The translations under genes were made by a program, and so were the position numbers. This document shows, piece after piece, positions 23,789-31,736 of a DNA stretch of 64,000 nt. The notes beneath the pieces were generated by a model. That model was not told where the DNA came from. It made no database searches and worked only from the letters and a program-made list of their open reading frames with translations. Source of the stretch: Sphingomonadales bacterium. GTDB lineage: Bacteria; Pseudomonadota; Alphaproteobacteria; Sphingomonadales; Sphingomonadaceae. The stretch covers positions 1 to 64,000 of the forward strand of contig JADJGU010000006.1 of NCBI GenBank assembly GCA_016707885.1. Reading direction: 5' to 3'. Within the stretch, counting starts at the first letter, position 1. Each line of letters begins with the position of its first letter.

Positions 23789-24916
23789 ATGTTGCGTGCC
23801 TTCAGTTTGACCACCGTCAGCCTTATTGCAGTTGCTTGCGCCCCTTCAACCAGCAACGCTGAAGTATCCACCGACCCCAAGCCATTCGTCGCTACCGAGA
23901 TCGCAACATTCAACGAACCTTGGGCAATGACGTTTTTGCCAGAATTTAATCAAGCCTTGATCACCGAAAAGGGTGGCAAATTGATCCTTTGGGAATCCGA
24001 AGGCCCAGTCGTCGAAGTCAAAGGTGTGCCCAATGTGGCCTATGGCGGTCAGGGCGGTTTGGGCGATGTTGTTCTGCATCCGGACTTTGCCAACAATCGC
24101 ACAATCTATCTCAGCTATGCCGAAGCAGGCGAAGGCGGATATGGCGCAGCGGTTGCGTCGGCCAAACTCGATTCCGAAAATGGCGAACCAACGCTTAAAG
24201 ATGTGAAGGTGATTTGGCGGCAAGCGCCCAAAGTCGAAGGGCGCGGCCATTATGGCCACCGCCTGGCTTTTTCGCCCGACGGCAAATATCTGTTTATCGC
24301 CTCGGGAGAACGGCAGAAATTTGATCCGGCGCAGGATATGAATTCCAATCTGGGCAAGGTGCTGCGCATTTTCCCCGATGGAAGCATTCCGAAAGACAAT
24401 CCTTTTTACGACGCAAGCAATCCGGTGAAGTCGCAAATCTGGTCACTCGGCCACCGCAACCCGCTTGGCCTGACCTTTGATGACAAGGGGCAATTGTGGA
24501 ACCAGGAAATGGGACCCCGTCATGGTGACGAACTAAATCTGGTCAAACGCGGCGCCAATTATGGCTATCCCAAAGTTTCGAACGGCAACCATTATGACGG
24601 CCGCGACATCCCCGACCACAAGCCCGGTGATGGTTTCGAAGCGCCCAAGGCGTTCTGGGATCCCGCCATTTCACCGGGTGGCCTGATGTATTACAATGGC
24701 GACCTCTTCCCCGCATGGAAGGGCTCGCTGTTCATCGGCGGATTGGGCGGCGAAGCGCTTGTTCGGGTCAAAGTCAACGGCGACACCGTCGAAAAGGCAG
24801 ACCATTGGTCGATGGATGCGCGCATCCGCGAAGTCGAACAAAGCTCTGATGGCGCTGTCTGGGTTTTGGAAGACGGCGAGAAAGGCCGCCTTCTCAAACT
24901 GACCCCGAAAAAATAG
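23789..24916 (+). CDS. PQQ-dependent soluble aldose sugar dehydrogenase (YliI/GDH-B family)
   Basis: A 375-residue exported six-bladed beta-propeller. The signal peptide spans residues 1 to about 24. Family features in order: FNEPWAMTFLP at the start, GGLGDVVLHPDF, HYGHRLAFSPDGKYLFIASGER (His and Arg near the PQQ pocket), GKVLRIFPDGSIPKDNPF, SLGHRNPLGLTFD, MGPRHGDELNLVKRGANYGYP (a PQQ and calcium-site block) and SPGGLMYYNGDLFPAWKGSLFIG. It oxidises aldoses or other sugars in the periplasm with PQQ as cofactor. No pqq synthesis genes are in the window. GAGGAG sits before the ATG. It is divergent from rimP. Confidence 0.93.
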   Translation: MLRAFSLTTVSLIAVACAPSTSNAEVSTDPKPFVATEIATFNEPWAMTFLPEFNQALITEKGGKLILWESEGPVVEVKGVPNVAYGGQGGLGDVVLHPDFANNRTIYLSYAEAGEGGYGAAVASAKLDSENGEPTLKDVKVIWRQAPKVEGRGHYGHRLAFSPDGKYLFIASGERQKFDPAQDMNSNLGKVLRIFPDGSIPKDNPFYDASNPVKSQIWSLGHRNPLGLTFDDKGQLWNQEMGPRHGDELNLVKRGANYGYPKVSNGNHYDGRDIPDHKPGDGFEAPKAFWDPAISPGGLMYYNGDLFPAWKGSLFIGGLGGEALVRVKVNGDTVEKADHWSMDARIREVEQSSDGAVWVLEDGEKGRLLKLTPKK

Positions 24917-24919
24917 CGA

Positions 24920-25798
24920 TCAGGTCGCCGACACCGTTCCCGACAGATCCGCAAGGAACTTGCGGATCCTCTTAGCATTGACGCCGAGGTCGCTGACACC
25001 GACGCGGCTGACCGAACGCATGTCGATAACGCTGCCCTTGCCGTCCTCGGTCGGACGAACGCGGAGCACGACGTCGTCCTTGAAACGGAACAGCGCCGTT
25101 GTCGCGGTTGCCTCCATCCGTCCTTCGACCGGATCTGCGACTGCAATATCCCAACCGCGCGTCTGGGCAAGCCGCTCTGCTTTTTCTATTACTTCGGCGA
25201 CCGGTTCGGTCATCCGCACGGTTCGCACATCCCCATAGGCTTGCCTATGCAGCAGTTCCCAGCGCTGCATCGGGTTCATGCCCTTCATTTTGGGATCATC
25301 GACGCCCGGCACATCGTCCAGATTATCGGGTCGCAAAGCCAGCATCCGATATTGGGGCGGATCGGCAAGGTCGGTTGAAATGTCATGAATGGCGGGCACC
25401 GAGCGTGCCGTATAAACCCAGCTCAGCATCCAACCAGCATAGACCAAGGCGATGGCCATCCCCGTCCAGCGCAGCCAACGGCGATTGCCTTTGGCCCTCT
25501 TCCGGTGCCACCAGCCAAAAAACAGACCGAGCAAAAGTGCCGCAACGGCCAGGAAGAATGAGTATTGCAGCCCAGTGAGGCCACTTCTCCAGTCCCACAA
25601 TCCCCAGCCGGCACCTATAGGGCCCAGCAGCCCCCAAAGCGCGGCGGCAATCGACATTACGAGCACCAATTTGCCGGTCCAGTCCGACGGTCGCGCTACT
25701 ATATTGGTGTCGATAGGTTCAACAGTTGGGGTAACTGGCGGAGCAGAAGTTGCTTCAACATTTTCCGGTTCCGCGGCCTTTTCGATTTCGTCCGACAT
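24920..25798 (-). CDS. DUF1499-domain membrane protein
   Basis: A 292-residue inner membrane protein. After about 40 soluble residues rich in Glu, Ala, Pro and Thr there are three hydrophobic helices (about 43-65, 77-97 and 108-128). The C-terminal half is a DUF1499 domain: GMNPMQRWELLHRQAYGDVRTVRM, VIEKAERLAQTRGWDI, EGRMEATATTALFRFKDDVVLRV and IDMRSVSRVGVSDLGVNAKRIRKFL. The function is unknown; it probably faces the periplasm. It converges with the sugar dehydrogenase, with 3 bases between stops. Confidence 0.85.
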   Translation of the reverse strand: MSDEIEKAAEPENVEATSAPPVTPTVEPIDTNIVARPSDWTGKLVLVMSIAAALWGLLGPIGAGWGLWDWRSGLTGLQYSFFLAVAALLLGLFFGWWHRKRAKGNRRWLRWTGMAIALVYAGWMLSWVYTARSVPAIHDISTDLADPPQYRMLALRPDNLDDVPGVDDPKMKGMNPMQRWELLHRQAYGDVRTVRMTEPVAEVIEKAERLAQTRGWDIAVADPVEGRMEATATTALFRFKDDVVLRVRPTEDGKGSVIDMRSVSRVGVSDLGVNAKRIRKFLADLSGTVSAT

Positions 25799-25893
25799 GC
25801 TCTGCTCCTCACCCAGAAGCCTTACTTAGCGCAAGCCCCTCATCAGATGCAATAAACATGGACAAAGGTTACACCCGCTGACAAGGCGCACTC

Positions 25894-27134
25894 ATGTCGA
25901 TGGACCCCGCCATCCAGAAACGCGCGACGCGTTTCGTGCTACTGACTGTGCTCATTTACTCGATGGGTTTCGGCATCATCATGCCTGTGCTGCCCGACCT
26001 GATCCGACATCTCGCTGATGTTGACGCCGCCGAAGCAGCGCGGATCGGGGCTTGGATTGGTGCAACCTATGGGCTGTTTCAGGTTTTGCTGATGCCGACG
26101 GTCGGCAATTTGGGTGACCGCTTTGGCCGCCGTCCGGTTTTTTTGGTGTCCCTATTCTCTTTCGGTTTGGACTTTCTGCTGATGGGGCTGGCGCCCAACA
26201 TCGGCTGGCTGTTTGTGGGACGTGCGATTGCTGGTGGATTGGGCGCGATTTTCGGACCCGCAAATGCCGCCATGGCCGACATGTCGAGCACGGACAATCG
26301 CGCCGCCAGCTTTGGCAAAGTCGGCGCAGCCTTTGGCATGGGCTTTATCTTGGGTCCGGTGGTTGGCGGATTTCTTGGTGATTTTGGCCCGCGCGTACCC
26401 TTTTTTGTCGCAGCCGGTTTGGCTTTCGCGAACGGCATTTACGGCTGGCTGGTTTTCCCCGAAACCATGGCAAAGGAGAAACAGCGCCCCTTTGAATGGA
26501 AAAGGGCCAATCCGCTCGGCGCATTCGCCTCGCTTGGCCATATCAAGGGCATTTTGCCGGTCGCCTTGATCTATTTCCTCTGGGCACTGGCGGGGAATGT
26601 TTACCCGTCCAGCTGGTCGTTTTTCGCACCTATCCAATATGGTTGGGACAGCCGCATGGTGGGAATATCGCTCGGGTTGGTTGGTGTTTCGATGGCGCTG
26701 TTTCAGGCCGTCATCATCCGTCGCTTCATTACCCGATTTGGCGAAAGGCGCACCGCCTATATCGGTATGCTATCTGGCATAGCAAGCTATCTGGTCGTTG
26801 CCTTTGTACCCTATGGCGGGGTCATTCTGGCACTGCTGCTCGTCAACGGATTTTCGGGCATGGTTATGCCGTCGCTTAACGCCATGATGTCGATGCGCAC
26901 GCCCCTTCACAACAGGGGGAATTGCAAGGATTGATAGGCAGCCTATCTGCGCTCAGCCTGATGATCGCCCAATTCACCTATAATTATGCTCTGGCGGCAT
27001 TTACCGAAACCGGCGCCCCGATGCGCTTCCCCGGCGCTCCTTTTGTTATTGCCGCAACCATCGGCGCGATTGCGTTTCTTTCATTGTTGATGTTGCGTAA
27101 GAGACCTGATCACCTCCCGCAGGCCCATGACTGA
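25894..27134 (+). pseudogene. Tet-like MFS drug efflux transporter, frameshifted near the end
   Basis: A twelve-helix major facilitator close to the TetA/TCR family. Motif A is GNLGDRFGRRPVFL, and the motif C-like GAAFGMGFILGPVVGGFLG lies in helix 5. The frame breaks after MSMRTP: the DNA ACGCCCCTTC (26899-26908) gives LHNRGNCKD and a stop at 26934. With one more C in the CCCC run (26902-26905) it reads PPSQQGELQGLIGS and joins smoothly to the rest (to 27134), restoring helices 11 and 12. One missing C in a run is a classic sequencing error but could be real. The stop overlaps the next gene's ATG. Substrates cannot be deduced; tetracycline is only the family label. Confidence 0.85.
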
Positions 27135-27618
27135 ACTTGTCCCTCTCGATCAGATACCGCCCGTACAAATCGAAGCGCTGCTTGATGCGGCCTTTGGAGC
27201 TGACCGGTATGGCAGAACGGCTTACTTGCTCCGCAAAGGCAGCACCGCCATCGACGCGCTGTCCTTCGCGATTAAAGATGATGATAAATTGGTCGGTAGC
27301 ATCCAGTGCTGGCCGGTTCAGATTGCCGGTACGAAACTGGTATTGGTGGGGCCGGTCGCCGTCTTGCCAGAACGCCAAGGGCAAGGCATTGGCCACCGCT
27401 TGATGTATGCAAGCCTTGACGCAGCGGCCGGGCTCAGCGAACCGGCGATGGTGATGATTGGCGATCCCGAATATTATGACCGTTTCGGCTTTACTGCGGC
27501 CGAAACAGGCGGCTGGACGCTTCCCGGACCGTGGGAACGCCGGCGGCTACTCGCCCGCAATGTGCGTGCGCATCACCTGCCCGGTACCGGCATGCTGGAG
27601 CGCGCCGATGCCCTATAA
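27127..27618 (+). CDS. GNAT-family N-acetyltransferase (YhbS-like)
   Basis: A 163-residue acetyltransferase. The acetyl-CoA pocket is VGPVAVLPERQGQGIGHRLMYASLD, and GDPEYYDRFGFTAAETGGWTLPGPWERRRLLAR is the typical YhbS C-terminal strand and loop. The substrate is unknown. It starts 8 bases before the MFS stop and ends 11 bases inside the DUF1285 gene, so it belongs to a tightly overlapped plus-strand run that ends with cca. Confidence 0.9.
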   Translation: MTELVPLDQIPPVQIEALLDAAFGADRYGRTAYLLRKGSTAIDALSFAIKDDDKLVGSIQCWPVQIAGTKLVLVGPVAVLPERQGQGIGHRLMYASLDAAAGLSEPAMVMIGDPEYYDRFGFTAAETGGWTLPGPWERRRLLARNVRAHHLPGTGMLERADAL

Positions 27619-28159
27619 TCCTCCGCCCGAATTGGCGACACTCGATCTTGCGAGCATTGCGCAATTGGTGGCGGAGCGCAAACTGCCGCCCGTCGATCAA
27701 TGGCACCCTTCGAAAACGGGCGACAGCGAGATGCACATAACAGCGGACGGGCGATGGTTTCACCAAGGCGGAGAAATTCGCCGACCGGCCATGGTCCGCG
27801 CCTTTTCCTCCTTGCTGCGCCGCGAGGCTGACGGCAGCTATCATCTTGTGACGCCGCAAGAGCGGCTATCGATTACCGTCGAGGATGCGCCGTTTATAGC
27901 GGTCGAATGTCAGCGCGAAGGTGAAGGCCCGAAATCAACCTTTGCCTTTCGACTCAACACCGATGATCTTGTCATCGCCGGACCAGAGCATCGCATCGAA
28001 GCACGGCCTTTTCCCTATTTGCACGTGCGCGGAAATTTGTGGGCCAAATTATCCCGCCCGGTCTATTATGAACTCGCCGAAATCGCGCTTGAGGAAAACC
28101 CTGACGCACCCGGGATATGGAGCAGTGGTGTGTATTTTCCGCTGGAGGCCGACACATGA
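27608..28159 (+). CDS. DUF1285 family protein
   Basis: A 183-residue cytosolic protein. I start at ATG 27608 (MPYNPPPELATLDL). The family pattern is clear: LPPVDQWHPSKTGDSEMHITADGRWFHQGGEIRRPAMVRAFSSLLRRE (read in blocks around DGRWFHQG and RPAMV), YHLVTPQERLSITVEDAPFIAVE and a closing LWAKLSRPVYYELAEIAL. A PH-like two-domain fold has been reported for the family; its role is unknown. In Alphaproteobacteria it is often next to a CoA-pyrophosphatase-type NUDIX gene and cca, as here. The stop overlaps the NUDIX start (ATGA). Confidence 0.88.
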   Translation: MPYNPPPELATLDLASIAQLVAERKLPPVDQWHPSKTGDSEMHITADGRWFHQGGEIRRPAMVRAFSSLLRREADGSYHLVTPQERLSITVEDAPFIAVECQREGEGPKSTFAFRLNTDDLVIAGPEHRIEARPFPYLHVRGNLWAKLSRPVYYELAEIALEENPDAPGIWSSGVYFPLEADT

Positions 28160-28737
28160 GCTGGCGTCAGAATATCATCGACGCGCTAGCGCCTGACCGG
28201 CAGATCGATATCCACGATGAGCGGCGCTTTGCCTCGGAAGGCTTTGTCTATCGGCCGGCAGCGGTGCTGATCGCCCTCACCGACCGTAACGAACCAGGAG
28301 TCATTCTCACCCAGCGCCCAGACTGGTTGCGCAGCCACGCCGGGCAAGTCGCTTTCCCCGGCGGCAAGATAGACGAAAGCGACAGCGACGTTTTTGCCGC
28401 CGCTTTGCGTGAGGCAGAAGAAGAAATTGCCCTGCCCCGTGATGCTGTGACCCTGTTGGGGGAAGCTGACACCTATCACAGCGGAAGTGGATACCGGATC
28501 AGTCCTGTGCTGGGTGTCATTCCGCCCGACCTGCCATTGGTCGCGAATCCCGAAGAAGTGGAAGATTGGTTCGAAGTCCCGCTCGACTTTCTTATCGATC
28601 CCAAAAATGCGAAGCTGCAGACTGCAATGTGGCAGGGGCAGACGCGGCAATATTATGACATGGACTGGCAAGGCCGAAGGATCTGGGGTGTGACTGCAGG
28701 GATTATCGCCAATCTTGCGCGCAGGTTGCGCGGGTGA
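28156..28737 (+). CDS. NUDIX hydrolase, CoA pyrophosphatase type
   Basis: A 193-residue NUDIX hydrolase. The Nudix box runs from Gly70 through REAEEEIAL (about residues 70-92), with the catalytic REAEEE. The preceding LTQRPDWLRSHAGQVAFPGG is the UPF0035/CoA-pyrophosphatase motif that separates NudL/Nudt7-type enzymes from others. It should split CoA and its derivatives to 4'-phosphopantetheine and 3',5'-ADP in the cytosol. I start at ATG 28156, overlapping the DUF1285 stop; a frame to 28117 lies inside that gene. Its stop overlaps the cca GTG start. Confidence 0.92.
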   Translation: MSWRQNIIDALAPDRQIDIHDERRFASEGFVYRPAAVLIALTDRNEPGVILTQRPDWLRSHAGQVAFPGGKIDESDSDVFAAALREAEEEIALPRDAVTLLGEADTYHSGSGYRISPVLGVIPPDLPLVANPEEVEDWFEVPLDFLIDPKNAKLQTAMWQGQTRQYYDMDWQGRRIWGVTAGIIANLARRLRG

Positions 28738-29960
28738 CGCAGACAGTTCTCCCTGATGCTGAATGGCTAAGCCATCCCGGTTTGATCGCCGTCATAGACG
28801 CGCTCCGTACGCCAAAGGGCAATGCCCGGTTGGTAGGCGGTGCGGTGCGCGACAGCCTTTTAGGATTGGCTGTATCTGACATCGATCTGGCCACGCCATT
28901 GCTGCCAAAAGATGTGATCGACAGACTGGAAGCTAAGCGTATCAAGGCCGTCCCCACCGGCATCGAACATGGCACCATCACCGCTGTATCACACGACAAG
29001 ACGTTCGAGGTCACTACACTCCGCCGTGATGTATCGACCGATGGGCGCCGCGCGACTGTCGAATTTTCGGAAAACTGGGCCGAAGATGCCGCACGAAGGG
29101 ATTTTACGATCAACGCGCTGTATGCCGACCCCGAAACCCGCGAGATTTACGACTATTTTTCCGGGCAAGTGGATCTCGAAAAAGGCCTGGTCCGCTTTAT
29201 CGGCGATGCAGAAGCACGCATTGCGGAGGACCATCTGCGCATATTGCGTTTCTTCCGCTTCTATGCCCGTTTTGGTCGAAACGATCCTGATAACTGCGCG
29301 TTGCAAGCTTGCTCCAAAGCCGCCAGCAGCCTGATGGCGTTATCGCGCGAACGGATTGCCGATGAATTGATCAAGCTTCTGTCGCTGTCGCATCCTGAAA
29401 CGAGTATCGCGCTGATGTGTCAGGGAGGCATCTTCAGCGCGTTTCTGCCCGAAATCGCAACGGATGCGTCTGCCCGTCTTGTACAGCTGATTAAACGCGA
29501 AAATTCCGCACATGCCTTACCAAATGCAGGTCGACGGCTGAATGCCATCCTGCCCGATGACGTATCTATCGTTGATACGGTTGCTGCGCGGCTGAAGCTT
29601 TCCAATCGCATGCGCACCGAATTAGCGGCGCGCCTGACGGATTGCAAACCGTCCTCGACTGATGCCCGCGCGTTGGCCTATCGTCTCGGAATAAATTTGG
29701 CGCGCGACCTCTTTCTGCTCCACGGCGACGAAAGCACATGGATGACCGGATATGCCGCACTTGATGGCTGGGAACCGCCCGCCTTCCCGATCAAAGGAGG
29801 ACAGCTGGTTGAGAAAGGCCTTGATGCGGGTCCCCTGGTTGCGAAAACGCTGCAGGCCATCGAACGGCAATGGATCGAAGAGGGATTTCCAGACGCTAAC
29901 CGTGCAGCAGAAATTGCGGATCAGGCAGTCGTGACGGCACTGTCCTTAAGGAACGCATAA
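28734..29960 (+). CDS. cca: CCA tRNA nucleotidyltransferase
   Basis: A 408-residue class II nucleotidyltransferase, which adds or repairs the 3' CCA end of tRNAs. The head domain has RLVGGAVRDSLLG, then SDIDLAT with the two metal-binding Asp. RRDFTINALYAD, VRFIGDAEARIAEDHLRILRFFRFYARFG and the ERIADELIKLL neck follow. There is no HD domain, so it is not the gammaproteobacterial type. The start is GTG at 28734, overlapping the NUDIX stop. The last 40 bases overlap the convergent GGDEF-EAL gene. Confidence 0.95.
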   Translation: MTQTVLPDAEWLSHPGLIAVIDALRTPKGNARLVGGAVRDSLLGLAVSDIDLATPLLPKDVIDRLEAKRIKAVPTGIEHGTITAVSHDKTFEVTTLRRDVSTDGRRATVEFSENWAEDAARRDFTINALYADPETREIYDYFSGQVDLEKGLVRFIGDAEARIAEDHLRILRFFRFYARFGRNDPDNCALQACSKAASSLMALSRERIADELIKLLSLSHPETSIALMCQGGIFSAFLPEIATDASARLVQLIKRENSAHALPNAGRRLNAILPDDVSIVDTVAARLKLSNRMRTELAARLTDCKPSSTDARALAYRLGINLARDLFLLHGDESTWMTGYAALDGWEPPAFPIKGGQLVEKGLDAGPLVAKTLQAIERQWIEEGFPDANRAAEIADQAVVTALSLRNA

Positions 29961-31654
29961 GCGGCGTCGGCATTCAGAGGGCGGGCAAAATAATAGCCTT
30001 GGCCGTTGGTGCAGCCCAACTCACGCAATGCTGATGAAATCTCTGCCGACTCAATGCCTTCGGCCGTGGTTTTCATTCCCAACGCACTTGCGAGGGACAG
30101 AATCGTGCTAACAATGGCCTTGTTGTCGCTATTGGCGGTCATGTCCGCTATGAAGCTACGATCGATCTTGAGCACATCGATGGGCAATTTCTGCAAATAG
30201 GCGAGGTTCGAATAGCCCGTACCAAAATCGTCCATCGCCAAATGCGTGTTCAACCCTTTCAATGCCTCAAGCACACGGCGTGCACCAACGGGATCGTCGA
30301 CAAAAGCGCTTTCGGTAAGCTCCAGCGTCAGCCTGCTGCCGCAAATTCCAGCCGATCCAAGTGCATCCGCAACCGCCGCCGGGACATCGTCGCGCAGCAA
30401 TTGTACAGCCGATAGATTGACCGATATCTTCGTAGGCAATTCGCTGCCCAGCTCCCGCTCCCAATTGGCTATGGTTCGCGCCGCTTCGCTCAGCGCCCAA
30501 CGGCCCAAAGGAACTATCAGGCCACTTTCTTCCGCAACCGGAATGAAGTCGAGCGGCGAAACATAGCCATGATCCTGGTGGTTCCAGCGGGCGAGAGCCT
30601 CAAAACCATTTAGCCGCCCGGTATCGAGATCGATAAGAGGTTGATAGTGTAGTTCCAGCTCATTCCGCGCGAGCGCATGGCGCAAGTCGGTTTCCAATGA
30701 GAAACGATGTTTGGCGCGATTGAGGCTTTCAGAAACAAACAACTCAAACCGCTTTGTTTGCTTCGCTTTTTTCAGCGCAATATGCGCGTGCCGCAGTACA
30801 TCCATCGGATCATCAGCCGACGCAATGCCTTCTGCTGCTGCCACGGCGCAATCAATTTTGATTTCCAGATCGGAGAGCTTGCACGGGTCATCAAAGGCAC
30901 GCGCAATTCGCTGTGCGACTGAGGCCACAGCCTGCCCGCCATCGATGGCAGCAAACAAGGCAAACTCGTCACCGCCCATGCGCCCGATAATCTCATTCGA
31001 CCGCAAGCGCGAACTCAGGCGTCGCGCGACGGTGATAATGAGTTCGTCACCCGCAAGTACGCCAACCGATTCATTGATGCGGCTGAAGCGGGCAAGATCG
31101 AAAACCACCAGTGCAAATCGTCCATCGGGATTGGAGCTGCGCAGCATCGATACTGCATCCTCGACGCGTTCTTCGAAACCGATTCGGTTACTGAAGCCCG
31201 TCAAGCTGTCGCTCATCATTTCGCGACGCAGGTTGATTTTGTTTACAGCGTCGGCGGTACGATCGACCAGCGATACCAGATAATGGTCTTTCGACGCGCC
31301 GAAGCAGGCTACGCTGATCTCGAGTTCAAGAGGCTGAATCCGATCATCGGATCGCCAGCAATCGAAATGGGAGTCGCGGTCATTCGCCGCCATGTCCAGG
31401 ATCAAGTCATTGAAATATCCAAGATCGAGGCCAGCGCGAGCAGCACGGGTCAAGCCAATGTTATCAAAATTCGGATTGGTCGCGATCCGCTTCACGCCGC
31501 TGATGTCGACACGGTAAATGGCGGCGGCAATAGGCAGCGAGGCCAGCCAAACATGGCTGGCGGCTTCACCTTCGGGAACAGTTCTCTGAACCAGTTTCGA
31601 CGTCAGAGAGGCTGGCGACCCGTGGGCGAATGTTTTGCTGTCCCACATCCTCAT
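29921..31654 (-). CDS. GGDEF-EAL cyclic-di-GMP protein
   Basis: A 577-residue soluble protein with an N-terminal PAS-like region (about 35-135), GGDEF (about 145-300) and EAL (about 325-570). GGDEF is intact at 227-231, but the inhibitory I-site is RSNE (218-221) instead of RxxD, and the nucleotide-binding FKxIND is FSRINE. The EAL part has FEALARW (351-357), NLSAVQL, LELTES, DDFGTGYSNL, VLKIDRSF and AEGIE with GYYFARP, so all metal and catalytic residues appear present. It is therefore predicted to act mainly as a phosphodiesterase, with the GGDEF possibly a GTP sensor. There is no transmembrane segment. It ends inside cca (convergent 40-base overlap). Confidence 0.93.
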   Translation of the reverse strand: MRMWDSKTFAHGSPASLTSKLVQRTVPEGEAASHVWLASLPIAAAIYRVDISGVKRIATNPNFDNIGLTRAARAGLDLGYFNDLILDMAANDRDSHFDCWRSDDRIQPLELEISVACFGASKDHYLVSLVDRTADAVNKINLRREMMSDSLTGFSNRIGFEERVEDAVSMLRSSNPDGRFALVVFDLARFSRINESVGVLAGDELIITVARRLSSRLRSNEIIGRMGGDEFALFAAIDGGQAVASVAQRIARAFDDPCKLSDLEIKIDCAVAAAEGIASADDPMDVLRHAHIALKKAKQTKRFELFVSESLNRAKHRFSLETDLRHALARNELELHYQPLIDLDTGRLNGFEALARWNHQDHGYVSPLDFIPVAEESGLIVPLGRWALSEAARTIANWERELGSELPTKISVNLSAVQLLRDDVPAAVADALGSAGICGSRLTLELTESAFVDDPVGARRVLEALKGLNTHLAMDDFGTGYSNLAYLQKLPIDVLKIDRSFIADMTANSDNKAIVSTILSLASALGMKTTAEGIESAEISSALRELGCTNGQGYYFARPLNADAAYAFLKDSAVTTA

Positions 31655-31668
31655 ATGGTCTGGGCTAA

Positions 31669-31694
31669 GTGAAACATGTAAATATTTGTTTCAC
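31669..31694 (-). promoter_or_regulatory. palindromic candidate operator before the GGDEF-EAL gene
   Basis: GTGAAACA (31669-31676) and TGTTTCAC (31687-31694) form an 8-bp inverted repeat with a 10-base A/T spacer, 15-40 bases before the GGDEF-EAL start. Size and symmetry fit a TetR- or GntR-type operator overlapping the promoter. No regulator gene is adjacent. Confidence 0.35.
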
Positions 31695-31736
31695 GCGAGA
31701 TATAGAACAAAAGGTTAATTCGCGCGCTTGCAGCCG

